Shown here in pieces: positions 37,062 to 48,684 of a stretch of DNA of 64,000 nucleotides. The position numbers were made by a program, and so were the translations under genes. The stretch lies in the NCBI GenBank assembly GCA_023653785.1, contig JAMKCH010072476.1:1-64000 (forward strand), given 5' to 3'. How positions within the stretch are numbered: the first letter of the stretch is position 1; each line of letters opens with the position of its first letter. This stretch comes from Ophioderma brevispina (Eukaryota > Echinodermata > Ophiuroidea > Amphilepidida > Ophiodermatidae). The notes below the pieces were generated by a model that had not been told where the DNA came from, searched no databases, and worked only from the letters and a program-made list of their open reading frames with translations.

Positions 37062-37263
37062 GTGACGTTTCCCTTCTTAACAGGAAGCTTTCTCAAACTG
37101 ATATGGCAGCTGATCCTTGAGTTGACTTGGTAGAGTCATGGTATGATGATGCCCTCTGGATCAGCTGATCATAAAGATGACTGAGCTGGTAAGCCCCCTC
37201 ATCTGCATTCATCAGGTTCTTTCTGTGATCTAGTCCTCCTTTCTTCCTTATCCAGATGGCCTC
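37062..37263 (-). mobile_element. Penelope-like element 3' end, minus-strand copy
   Basis: On the minus strand from 37263, codons read EAIWIRKKGGLDHRKNLMNA followed by DEGAYQLSHLYDQLIQ. This matches the tail of the GIY-YIG endonuclease region of Penelope-like retroelements, where 'EAIWIRK ... N-x-DEGAYQLSHxYD' is typical (from memory). Only this C-terminal piece is present; a stop lies three codons upstream, so it is a dead fragment. Confidence 0.65.
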
Positions 37264-37364
37264 TTGAAGTCATCTGGCACTTGTATCACTTTCTTTTTTG
37301 AGAATGTTGTATTCCTTCAGTTTATAAGATGGGTTTCATTAGCGACATGATCCGCTATTGCCGA

Positions 37365-37565
37365 TTTAGGCAAAAGATAAGGAAGAAAGGAGGACTAGAT
37401 CACAGAAAGAATCTGATGAATGCAGATGAGGGCTCTTATCAACTCGGTCATCTTTATGATCAGCTGATACAGAGATTGTCATTATACCATGATGTCAACT
37501 CAAGGATCAGCTGCCATATCAGTTTGAGAAAGCTTCATGTTAGGAAGCAAAATGTCACTATTTAA
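37365..37565 (+). mobile_element. Penelope-like element 3' end, plus-strand copy
   Basis: This copy reads KIRKKGGLDHRKNLMNADEG then SYQLGHLYDQLIQ and continues through AGCTGCCATATCAGTTTGAG. It is the inverse of 37062-37263, with a 101-bp unrelated spacer between. The upstream coding part of the element is absent. Confidence 0.65.
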
Positions 37566-39521
37566 AAAGGTAAGTTTGGATTTCATAAGGGAACTTTAAA
37601 ATTATGTCACAATTGAATCCTGATGAACCTTTTCAACGATACTCTAATATTCATGGTTGCTTCTGCAGTGAATAGTTGATTTGTGCTGATCCAAAATTCA
37701 GCTTGAATGAGGCACTGTTCAAACTGCAATCTCAGAGCCTGCATGGTTCATGTTCACTGAGTGAAAGATCCCAGATATCACTATGAGCTAGTCAAATCTC
37801 AATGTCCTTGGCACAGTTCAGTAGCTTTCATTTACAAATGTATTAGAAAATACACCCCCTGGTTTTTGGGTATGATATATGATACCCAGATCACACAAGG
37901 TCAGTTCATGTCCAATGTCTGGTACACGTACAACCCCCTGAACTGTGTCCTTGGTGGATGAGCATATTGTAACTCATAGTGTATTGGTCCCATTCAGGCT
38001 GAATTTTGGTATTGCACCCTTTAATTTTGTTATCTTTTTTTGCATCGTAACTTTTTTGTTGAAATATGCAAAAGTAAAACATATGTTACCAAAAACAGGT
38101 TAAGCTAATTTAACATTACGGGTTTTTTATTTTTTATGGACAATTTTCAACTATATGCTATATAACAACTAAGGCATGAAGCATAATATACTTTGATCTT
38201 AAGGCTTTCTAAAAAGTATAAACATATTTTTGTTTAAAAGTAATTGTGATAAAGTGTGAAATTTAATTTAGTTTCAGTAGCTAGTGTGATTATATGTTTA
38301 TGTGTTTAGATTTTAAGGAAGTTCAGAGAAGAGCAAATAAACAAATGCTGTATCCTTTTTAAATGTTGTGCTTTCTTTACCTGCATTTTGTGTGTGCTTT
38401 CAAGCTTCGTTTCTAATTTAGTTTGTGCTAATACCTCACACCATCTCCTGAATATGTCCAAATGTTTCCCCTTTGCATAGCAATTTTGTAGAAACAGTAA
38501 TCTGCTTCAACAGTTTATTTTTGATACAAGTCTATAGAGCTATGACAATATGGTCCAAAAGTTTTACCTTTGTTGGACATGAATTATGGAGTCACAGCAA
38601 CCTGGTCCAACAGTTTGACATAATATTGGACCATCTGAAAGCAAGAATGCCCCCCACAAAAAAATCATTGATGAATGCAGGCAACAACCCTATGTCTTTT
38701 GGGTAATGTTGACTCCTGAGCCTACACCCCTAACTTCCCAGTTATTACAGAACAATTGGATCTAACATCTATCCAATTCATGTTTTAGATTTCTGTGTTA
38801 AAATCAATGGTTTATTCAGCTCTGGGTGTTGTGTAAACTTCCTCATATAAGTTATTGAAGTCAACATTTTTGCCTTTCATATTTTTGTGTTTTCTAAAAA
38901 CACCTTTTTTATTTTGATCAGAATTTTGCTTTTGTCATTTTGATCAAAATAGTCTACATATTTTTTGTGGAGGTGTGGACTAACCCCTAAATTATTTAAT
39001 TAAAAGGGGGAACATTGTAAAAAACTAATTTTAGACAACAAAAATAATTGATAACAGTTGGAAAATGTGGTTAAATGTGCAAAAGGTTTTTTTTTTGGCT
39101 CTGCTCTGTGAACTCCTGCTAGGGCACTACCCCCAACAGCTTATAGACCACCAGCATATCTTAAAGATTTTCATCAAAGGACCTATAAAAATTTCTGCCT
39201 CTCACGTATGTTTTGAAATTTCTAGTAATCATATTTGTCTGAAAGTTTGATTTCAGTATGTTTTCTATTTTGCACTAAGTTTTTGAAGTACGAAGAACCT
39301 TATTTGCTGAGTAGTAGTTATTGCATCTTATCCCTACCCTTCACCCTCCAACTCCAAGCTGACATCTTATCTGCAGCTATAGCTTGTGTTTGGTGCAGCT
39401 TCTTGTTGTTACAATGGCTTTTTAACATGTTTTAAAAGTGAGTAGTGACTGATAAGGTTAACTAATTTGATTGGCTCTTGTCATTTCTACCTGCTCGCAA
39501 TTGGTCGGCCCTGCTCATCAG

Positions 39522-39683
39522 GTGTACCTATCGGCTGGCAAAGTGTTCACACTAGAAGAAAGACTTCAGCAGCTGGAGCGTCAAGTGGACAAGATTGACC
39601 GGTGCTCCCCTGAAGATGCCATTTCCGACTTGGAGGACTCCATTGCCTTGACAATGGCACAGGTGGCACAGAGCGAGAGTCAG
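39522..39683 (+). CDS. MYRIP-like: E6: Slac2 C-terminal coiled-coil exon
   Basis: 54 codons, phase 0 at both ends (CTCATCAG|GTG, GAGTCAG|GTAGCT). It reads VYLSAGKVFTLEERLQQLER, a short linker with Cys-Ser-Pro, then SDLEDSIALTMAQVAQSESQ. The two halves match the repeated pattern of MyRIP and melanophilin C-termini: 'LEEKVYLAAG.VY.LE..L..LE' and 'LEDQVA.AA.QV..AE..(I/V)..IE.RI..L'. In that family this region contributes to actin binding. This exon and its two neighbours are the main basis for naming the gene. Confidence 0.88.
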
Positions 39684-40365
39684 GTAGCTTGATTGGATTC
39701 GGTGTGAAATGTGTTTATTTTTAAGAAAATCTTTTGTTGATTTGTTATTAAGTGATGTTTAATGTCTATATTTTGTAAAATTTATATATTAAAAAACCAA
39801 TGTGAATACATATTGATAAGTCTTGTTTGAGTGTTTTGTAACTTCTGTTCAACATTTTTTCCCTTGACTGTGCAATCCCTTTCCTATTTTATTGAACTTG
39901 TCCAACATACTTTTAAAAGAAAACTAAAGATTTGTTCATTGGTCCAGTTCAGACCCTCGTGAAAACATTTAATTTGTGACCCCCTCTTTTTTGTACATAA
40001 AAGCAGCATTTGCAATACCCATACCTGCAACTCAACTCCATTGCTCTGACCTTACGTATCAATACTACTTTGTTGGTCAGCTTCGCAATTTTACCAAAGA
40101 GTGTCAAGATTAGATGGTTTACTGTTGCTCGATGGGTATTCTTTAATGCATGGAGCTTTGATGATTTATATCTCATTCCAACGATCCATGTAAGCTGTAT
40201 ATACTACAGACACACTTTGATTTGGTGTCTGTCTTTTTTTAATGGTTCTAAATTTGACAAATTATATTCTAAGAGATGCAAATCATGCCCAAAAATGATT
40301 AGGTCAAAATATTTTATGCATATTGGCTAATGAACTATTGCCTATAATATCATCATGTTAATTGT

Positions 40366-40631
40366 CAGGCCCGTACAGGCGGGGGGTGCAGCCGCACCCC
40401 CCCCCAAAATTCACAAAAAAGGGGAAAAAAACGGTCCACTTTTTGATGAATTTTTTGATAAAAAGGTCCAAAATTTAGAGAAATATTGACAAGAAAGTCC
40501 ACTTTTTGGTGGTGAAATTGTCAAAAAGTCCAAAAAAGGACCATTTTAGGGGGGTTAGGTCCATTTTTCCAAAAAGGTCCACTTTTTTGAAGTCCCGCAC
40601 CCCCCCAAAATAAATCCTGCGTACGGCCCTG
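40366..40631. mobile_element. 266-bp hAT MITE with perfect 8-bp TSD
   Basis: The octamer TTAATTGT flanks it directly on both sides (40358-40365 and 40632-40639). The ends are CAGGCCCGTACAGG and GTACGGCCCTG, imperfect inverted repeats. The interior carries repeated AAAAGGTCCA / AAAGTCCACTTTTT words and C-runs and codes for nothing. It is the better preserved relative of 14353-14576. Confidence 0.9.
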
Positions 40632-40724
40632 TTAATTGTGTAGACAATTTATAACATCGTCCCACCATACATTGCCCTGATGGCCATCACAATTGACATG
40701 TTCATAAACACATTCAGAATCGGC

Positions 40725-40850
40725 ATGACAAATGCATTCAAATGAGTCCAAACAAGCCTAGTCTTAGGTCAGTAGTTTTTGAGAAGGCTTCCCAAATGAC
40801 CTGTGGTCGGTCATTTGGGATGCCGTCTCAAAAGTCTTTGACTTGGGTGT
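40725..40850. repeat. foldback MITE, family A copy 3
   Basis: ATGCATTCAAATGAGTCCAA and ACAAGCCTAGTCTTAGGTCA lead into imperfect arms GAGAAGGCTTCCCAAATGACC and GGTCATTTGGGATGCCGTCTC. Confidence 0.65.
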
Positions 40851-41616
40851 TATAGCTTTGTGCACCAAGCTTATTGAGAATGCTGTTCTGTATGTAGTAG
40901 CCACCCAAATGATACCCCAGGAACATGTCAAAAAGATCTGCAAGTGTATTTACCTTAAGATAAAATAAATGTTTGAGTTACAAAAGCAAAACAAAAGTCC
41001 TGAATCATATCATGTATGAAAGAAATCATTATAGCAACATTATCACTCTCTTAAGGTGCAGACAAGAGTTTGAGTGACAGGGAACTTAAGTTCATCTAAG
41101 CTTCTGAAAAACATTCAACTCTTGTTTTAATGAATAATATACAATTCAGTACAAACAGTACATTTGAAATTATACTCTATTTAGAATAACAATATATTCT
41201 GTAGCACAATATGACCGAAGCAATATCTTTTAACATGCAATATTTCTTTTCCACATACCATGATATCTATTTGAATCTATTGGCATGAGCATTGGTGGTG
41301 ACTCTTCTAAAAACATTCATATATCGCATCAAAGCAATCACCACCCTTGCATTTCACTTGGTGAAATAAGGGTCACATTTTCACAAAGTTTTGCATTCTT
41401 TTCACACATCTTAGTTAGTGATAGTATTGTCTCTCATCATATTCATCACATCTGGTTTCTTTCCACAATAATTTGTTTGTACCACACAATATGTATAGTC
41501 ATTTTCAATTTTGAATGTTAATTTAGAAGAAGTTCACTTTATTCAGTGTTCAATTACTTGATACCAAACTGTTTCTTATTTTTGAAAAGATTTATTTGGT
41601 GTATCGAAACAGGGAT

Positions 41617-42270
41617 TCTGTTTACTGCAGAATTTGAGCAATATAGTCTTATCTTTATGTAAGCATGATATTTTAATAACCCTAATACTAACACTAAACC
41701 CTAACCCTAAACCTTAACCCCAAATCTAACCATTGTTCCTAACCCTAAACCCTTACCCAAACCTTAACCCTAACCCTAAAACCTAACACTAATCCTATGT
41801 TTCTACCCTTAACCGTAACACTAACCCTAATCCTTAACCTTAAACCTTAACCCTAACTCTCAACTTTAACCCTAACAATAACCCTAACACTACCCCTTAA
41901 CCCTAACACTTACCCTAAACCTGACCATAAAGCTCAACCTAAACCCTGAACCCTAACTCTAGCCCTTAACCCAAAAACCTTACCTTCCCTTAACAGGAGT
42001 TATGTTTACTGCAGAATTTGAGCAATAGTCTTATCTTCTTGTAAGCATGACATTGTAGTAACCCTAATACTAACACTAAACCCTAACCCTAAACATTAAC
42101 CCCAACCCTAACCGTTATCCATAACATTAATCCTAAACCCGGTTCCTAACCTTAACCCTAAACCCTAACCTTAACCCTAAACTTAACCCCAACTCTACCC
42201 TAACCATAATCCTAACCCTAAATCTTAACCCTAAACCCTAACTCTAACCCTTAATCTTAAACCTAAAATT
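41617..42270 (+). repeat. degenerate telomere-like (CCCTAA)n tract with a 384-bp duplication
   Basis: From about 41676 the sequence is dominated by variants of ACCCTAA (CCTTAACCCTAAC and similar). A non-telomeric leader, TTTACTGCAGAATTTGAGCA with TAAGCATGA, precedes the tract at 41621 and again at 42005. Leader plus tract has therefore been duplicated in tandem with a 384-bp period. Most units are mutated. Confidence 0.85.
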
Positions 42271-42503
42271 TTTGATATGCATACATGATCGGTAAAACCA
42301 GCAATATCCATAAAAAGATTCATGAACTCACATGCGAGCACATATTGCAGAGAGAGAAATGAATTTATTCCTTATTCCAATGAGTATTACCAAAACCTTT
42401 TTCTCCTGAAATTGTATTTTCCCCCAGTTATTAATATATAAAGTATAGTTGTAATGCTATTGAATTTGTATGTTTACAAAATTGCCATTTGTTTTTTAAC
42501 CAG

Positions 42504-42858
42504 GTGATGTCTGTTGAGGAGCAGATCGCAGTGCTGAGCCAATCAAGACCGATGTACTCATCAACACAAGTCATTGACTGCCCAGCCAAAGGCTCCACCC
42601 CTCCTCATCACCATGGTGTCTCCTTAGCAACGCTCAACATGGACTCCTCAGGTAGCCCTTTCCGTCTAGGTGTGGTCCAAATTGAAATCTCACGAAATTG
42701 CCTCGAGGCAGCAATGGAGGTCGAAATTAATAAGGAAGAGTTGCCAACTGATGGCGCTGTTCAAACCGCACCCTTTGATGATGTTATTGTTCGTCACACT
42801 ACAGGTGACCCGATGGACGACGCACCTGATAGCGATGTAGACGAAGAGATGGACGATC
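42504..42858 (+). CDS. MYRIP-like: E7: last conserved coiled-coil segment and acidic tail
   Basis: The acceptor is TTTTTTAACCAG|GTG. It opens VMSVEEQIAVLSQSRP, completing the 'QV..(I/V)E.(R/Q)IA.L' motif begun in E6. It then has a Pro/His patch (STPPHHHG), a central part with protein-like codon use, and an acidic end (APDSDVDEEMDD). The favoured donor is GATC|GTAAAT at 42858/42859, phase 1. A second donor at 42651/42652 (TCAG|GTAGCC) has the same phase, so skipping the last 207 bases would remove exactly 69 residues in frame. If unspliced, the frame stops at TGA 42867-42869, giving a third possible C-terminus. Which donor dominates is inferred from coding composition only. Confidence 0.7.
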
Positions 42859-43690
42859 GTAAATTTTGAATCAAAGTTTGAAGTTTGCCTGAATGCATCG
42901 ATCATACCATTTTGGAATCACTTAAATTGAATGTGCATGAAGGCATTATGAAAGGGATAGGGTGAAATTCATGAACATCATCATAGGATTCATAAATCAT
43001 TGGATTAATTATAGAATACCCTGCATGCAGTTACACCCCATTGCTTTTACCTTCAATATCAAGCAACCTTAATTCAAAACCATACATATAAATCACCACA
43101 TCTTAACTATACTCCTAACCTAATTCCAAAACCTTAGTGTCATTCATCTAAGCCTACAGTTGTGGGGTATTCTATAATCCTCTAATCTTGAACATAGCAT
43201 AGATTTAACATTTCATTTACCATTTGGGGATTCAACGCTGGTGGATGGAATTGAATGGGGTATTCTGTTAAAATATTGTTCATTGCTAGATCAACACAAC
43301 GCAGATTGGCTTTAAGGTCGACTGGTGTGTTTTGCATAATCTGACATAAAAAATCTGTTTTAACCTTCATAATTAACACAAAATTGGGCGGGCACAAAAT
43401 TAGAAGGTTAGGTTTGGGGGTCAGATTAATTAAGAGGTCATGGTTCTAGGAGTTAGAATTACAATTAGGGCTATGGTAGTGGTTAGGCTTTTTACATAGA
43501 GGACATTATCTTAATTCCATGTGGTTAAGATACAATTTTGGAGATTTCAACTTTGTCAAAGTTAGAGTGAGTGTAACTCTGAGAGGAATATACCAGTGGT
43601 ATATCGTAGCGGTGTTGGTGGAACATGAAAAATTCAAACATATTGGAAGAACCCAAATACAATCACTTCCTTTTCATGAAAACAATTGTT

Positions 43691-44457
43691 GTGTGAATGC
43701 AAGATTAAGTGCAATAGCTGCCATGTGATACAGCTAATTGCTGCCCCTGTATTAGGATGCCTTTCAACTTATATTCCTTGCATCAGTGGCTCTTGAAATG
43801 GTTTAGGTGATTGTGTCGCAGTAATCAGGAGGTCAATATGCATTATTGTGGCTTGTACACGCGGAAGACAAGACACATCACTGTGACCTCCATAACTGGT
43901 CGAAAAACGCTCATGCAAAATGTCCTGATTTGAGGTCAAAAATACCTGATTCATTATAAAAAAATGTTAAAAAGCAAAGAATTTTAGTTTTGAAAAAAAA
44001 GCATGTCCTCTGAAGTTGTAGAAATCCCAACAAATTTTAAAGCATCCCAAATCATTTAATTGAATGTGTGCTACAAAAGTTTGTGTACGTATTACTCTCT
44101 CTGTTTTAAGAAAACAAAGCCCTTGGAAAATGTCTACCTTACATTTCTGGGCAACACGAATTGAATTCTCATAGTGCTATAACATGGGCTTGATTCCATA
44201 GATTTTAAACTGCGATTGTGGGCAGGGAATGTGGACACAATAGCAAGGTCGTTTGCCTTTTGTATTTGTGAAAGCCCTGTAAAAATGACCCTGTCAACAA
44301 TTTTTTAGCTGTGAAAACAATATAATTGGTGACCTGCGATACTGCACATGAAGACCCCATTTCAAGAGCGATGACAAAGGATTTGGCATCATAGCGATTG
44401 AGGGGAATTTCTGACAAAATGGCAGGGATAATACTTATGAACTTCTAGCACTCAAAT
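43691..44457. mobile_element. family B element copy 3, with ~540-bp core
   Basis: The left part, GTGTGAATGCAAGATTAAGT then GCAATAGCTGCCATGTGATA and CAGTGGCTCTTGAAATGG, ends near 43802. The right part, CATTTCAAGAGC then TTTCTGACAAAATGGCAGGG and CTAGCACTCA, resumes near 44352. Between them lies about 540 bp absent from the two short copies. It could be a longer parental form or a copy interrupted by an insertion. No transposase is recognised in the core. Confidence 0.65.
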
Positions 44458-46007
44458 TTGGATGTTCTAGGATGTATCATTTCAGATTTTTGTTAGTATA
44501 TACTCCATTAACTGTTATTTTATCAATGGAGATGTAAATCCAGGCTGCATCTATCTGATTAATATTTTGAAACCTGTCCATAGAAAAAAAACAAAGGTAA
44601 TGAAGATGTGAGTTGCTGCCCCACATGCTGTTCAAAATCTTCCAAACAACATGCCAGATGCACAATGAATGGGTGGCGTGATTCCACTTCCCACCCCAGA
44701 ACGCCCAAAAGGCCCATAAATTGCTGAATTTGCACTATTCCCTTATTTTTGCTCCTCAGTAAGTTCACCCCTCTAAAGTTTGGTGGCCCATCCACTGCGA
44801 TAGAGTCACTTTCCATCACTGAGTCACTGGAGTCAATTAAAATAAGTGTAAAACTCTGGAAATTGCCACATATGTACACACCCAAATGATTTGAACTATG
44901 TGTGAGGGAGCGCCCGGGAGGGTTCTCAGGGGTTTGTTGGTATACTCAGGCTTGTTCCAGGGGTTTCCGGAAGTGACCCTTAAGCATGGACCAATTTGCA
45001 GTAAATATACGCCCGAATGGTACCACCATTTTTGGGTTAAATTAAACTAGTTTTCAGTGAAATATACCCGAACGACTGATTTGCAGTGAAATATACCCCC
45101 TTGCATGACCTGTTTCAATATGTGAATAAAAAAGATATACCTTTAAAATACCCTCTAATACAAGAAAAATGACACTACAATTTTGATTTAGAAAATATAA
45201 AAAAAATTATACACTCAGGATTATTTTACACTGATATGTTTAGATTAATTTTTCCTATTTGTATCACTGAACCAGTCACAAACACAACTGAATTTGATCC
45301 CCTTTTGGGGCTATACTCTTTAATCTCTGTGGCGCACAAGCGCACTGCAATTGAAAGGCGGCCACTGGATATACCGCCGCGTCAAACTTTTATCTCAGAC
45401 CAGCAAGTATATAGAACTTGATTATTATGAATTTGCTACCCCAGTGGTAGTCCCAGGCGCATTTGCAGGCTACGTCCCCCTTTTTTTGGAATGAGCATGG
45501 GTGCCCCCCCGACAAAAATCCAACTACCACCCCCCTCCCCGGGGGGAGCAGTCATTATTTTTGCCGGAGGGAATAGATAATTCAACTCTTTTCAGAAAAA
45601 AATCTTGCATTCCTCCTTGGTTTTAAAATTTCCGATTTTTAGAAAATTTTTCAATTAAAAGTGTCATGATCTCCCCTCCCTGTATGAACATTCATGTTCC
45701 CCTCTGCTTACAATTTTTTTTAGTATTCCCCTCAATCCTCTATTTCTCCCACACACAGCCTAAAATATGACTATACGCCGGCATATCCATGAATTCATTT
45801 TCCCCTTTCCCGTCCCCGGGGTGCAGAGTAAAAAAATTAGCCCAAACTGTCCATTGATTCGAATGTTTTTCCCTCAGATCCCCATGGTGTGCATTACCCC
45901 TTCTCACCCCTGGATACACCCATGACTGACCCCTTCCCTTAGTGATGGTCTATTGGTTCCTTTCCAGTATGTTTGAATAGGGTACACTCCCTCTTGAATT
46001 AGAGAAT

Positions 46008-46193
46008 CAAGGTATGATTTTGGGAACTGGTACTCCTCTTTCCGACGAATTGAACCCAAGGCGCTCCCATTTATTTTAAAAGAAGTGAAGAACGAGGGGC
46101 CGGAGGCCGAGTTCTTCACCACAAATACTGGTGTCGCCGGGTTCAATTTCGTCGATAAGAGAGTATAACCGGTGTCTCCAAATCATACCTTTA
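46008..46193. repeat. foldback element with GC-rich loop
   Basis: AAGGTATGATTT and CGACGAATTGAACCC on the left pair imperfectly with GGGTTCAATTTCGTCG and AAATCATACCTT on the right. An inner hairpin is GAAGTGAAGAAC ... GTTCTTCACC around CGAGGGGCCGGAGGCCGAG (46093-46111). Confidence 0.75.
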
Positions 46194-46994
46194 ATTCTGC
46201 ATTCTTAAACATCTTTAGCATTTAAGGTCTCTTTAACCTAATTTCGTCATTGCTTTACGGCTTAATAGAACAGAAGACTGCCACCACCACCCATGACACA
46301 ATCGCACACCCTTGAACTCAACGATCATACGCAACGATACGCAACTTTGGCAGGCACGCGCGAATGCAGCAAAACCAGGCGGTATGGACGCAAGCGCTTC
46401 AACCTAAAATAACTTCAATCGCAGTGCGTACTACCTGTGTTCAATTGTCGAATTAACCCGGGCATCACCAATGGAATTGCTTTACATTTTCACAGATGTT
46501 TTAAGAATTCCTAGGACTGGTCCATTAGTGGAAAGTTTGATCATTGGGCAATTAGAACTCATAATTACATATATCCCTTCACCTACTCTGTATCATGTGC
46601 TATAATCATTAATAACAGAATAAAGTTCCATGAACAAAGTAGGTTTGGGAAAGGTATCATGTCATTATGTCAATCATTGCTTTCATACTATTCAAAGACT
46701 TTCGTTTTTTAATTACCATCACAATCCTTTGTGTATGCTGAATGCAAGAAATACTTTTGTTCCATTTGAGTACATGTTATGAAAACTGTTAGGGGTGTCA
46801 AAATCCTAATTGATAAAAAAATCCAGTGGGCCTTGCATTTGACACTAGACATCCAGATTTTTTCAATTTCTTTCTTGCAAAGTTAACAATAATAGCACTT
46901 TTTTGGAGAGCGCCCCCACTTTTCAAAAATTTGAGATTTTTACAACACTGGTTGCCATGGTACTAACTGGCTAGGAAACACACCCACTAATTAT

Positions 46995-47175
46995 ATAATT
47001 AAAAAAATAAAAGATAAAACCCCAACAAAATAAAAAAAAAAAAAAAAATAAAATAAAATATTATAAATATTTAATTAACCTCAATAATAAATAACCTAAC
47101 AAAAAAAAAATAAAAAAAATAAATAAAAAAAAAAAATATAAAATAAATATAATATAAAAAAAATAAAAAAAAAAC
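46995..47175 (+). repeat. A-rich low-complexity tract
   Basis: Nearly pure A with scattered T, as in AAATAAAATAAAAT-type words. Non-coding. Confidence 0.9.
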
Positions 47176-48634
47176 CCTTGGTAAATGGTTAAGCTCGAAA
47201 TTCTGTTTCACCAACAAGGAATTTTGTAATTAGAATAATTTATTATCGTAGATCTCCGAATAATATTCAACGGCTGCTGTAAAGGTCTTTCCAATGTGAT
47301 ATAGCCAGGAAATAATCGCCATGTAGGTGTGTACGCTCATCCATTCGTGTTTTTTGAGTTCAGGCAATTCCATATTTAGAGGTTATTTTCTCGGGGTGGC
47401 ACTATTTCTTCAAGGACGGACCCTAAACGTCGCATTTTCCAGCTCTGCCGTTAACGTCCAATCTGGGATCCCAATTCTAATTACAAAACGCTTAATTTTC
47501 TGATAAATACGCATTTTTATAATGCCAAAATTTTGTATGTCAAATTTTGAAAATTGGGGCTCTCTTACCAAAAAGTGCCCTTATTGCTTTCAAGGTTGAT
47601 GGAAATGTGTTTCAATTTATCAAATTTGCAAAAAATAATTTTTCCTCCCATTGGCTGTGAAAATGCCTATGAACACCACGTACCAAGATCTCTGATTGTG
47701 ATGTTTCTAGGAGTAATTTTAATAACTGGACAGAGGTTGGTTTTGAATCAATCCCACAATGCCTTGCAATGTGCGCTATACTGTCTGTACCAAACTTATG
47801 TCAGTACTTAGTGATAAAAAGTTACCAAAATTTAAGAACCACAGGACCATTTCATGATCATTTTAAAAAATCCCTAAGTACTAATGCTTTGTGGGAAGAA
47901 ATTAGCATAGAAGTCAGGAATTTAATGTGTTAAGAATAGGATTTTTTGTGGGAATCACAATGACTCTGAGGTGAAATTTCCAAAAAACGGTGCATTTTGG
48001 GATTGACTCAATACCCCTCAGATACTGGACCACTAAAGAATTTAGAACTCAATCAATTCCTTGCATCTTGGCTCACTTAAAAAAATCCTGTCGGAGATGA
48101 TCATTCTAAAACTCAATCCATTCTTGTATCTTGGTGCTCGCTATTTAAAAATCCTATCTTCACATTGTGACACACCTCTACTATTTATAATTCAACTCCT
48201 ATGCAGTTGATTTTGGGTGAATTGTCTCCTAAAAGTAAATAGAGTGCAAGGAGTGAATAAAAATTAAGTGAAAGAGAAAATGGACCTTTACCTTTTTGAG
48301 TGGTAACTTTTGCTGCTCTAAAATGAGTGTGTAATTGTTGAAATTGCTTACTCCCAAAATAGAGGAATATTGTTATCATAAAGTCAACTTTCACTCCTTT
48401 AAGAGTGTTTCCACTCAAAAATGTGTTGTCTCTCATTTAACTGATTGAACTATTGGAAATTCACACTTACATTTAGAGAGTATAAGAAACAAATTACTGC
48501 TTCTGTGAATTAATGTGCATACTCCAACATCATAATTAATTAAGCATTGCCTTGAGATGTTGAGAATTTGCTCTTGGAAAAGTAGTTTTAAACTAACCTC
48601 TATTTACATTCCTCTCCTTGTATTATGATTTCAG

Positions 48635-48684
48635 GTGATATGTCACAGGAAGGTGAGGGTACAGATGCAGATAAAAAGAAAAAG
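48635..48684 (+). CDS. MYRIP-like: E8: short lysine-ending exon
   Basis: 50 nt: it takes one base from E7 (phase 1) and ends in phase 0. The acceptor is GATTTCAG|GTG and the donor AAAAAG|GTGAGT. With either E7 donor the codons read (R or G)DMSQEGEGTDADKKKK, an acidic stretch then a Lys run. The phase fit at both ends is the main support for this small exon. In frame it leads to the basic FTSVRKRV of E9. Confidence 0.7.

Larger units (their letters stand above)
36804..39521 (+). other. MYRIP-like: intron between E5 and E6
   Basis: It contains the inverted pair of Penelope-like fragments (37062-37565). Otherwise it is AT-rich sequence with no recognisable gene or repeat. Confidence 0.6.
39684..42503 (+). 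other. MYRIP-like: intron between E6 and E7
   Basis: It contains a hAT MITE (40366-40631), a family A foldback (40725-40850) and a degenerate telomere-like tract (41617-42270). The rest is AT-rich with nothing recognised. Confidence 0.6.
42859..48634 (+). other. MYRIP-like: intron between E7 and E8
   Basis: A 5.8-kb intron. It contains the long-core family B element (43691-44457), a foldback with GC-rich loop (46008-46193) and an A-rich tract (46995-47175). Between them no coding was recognised; a C/G-rich stretch at 45430-45560 looks like decayed repeat. Confidence 0.6.

Noticed and set aside
37329..37565. 78-codon open frame as part of the host gene
   Set aside because: It encodes a Penelope-like endonuclease fragment present also in inverted orientation next to it.
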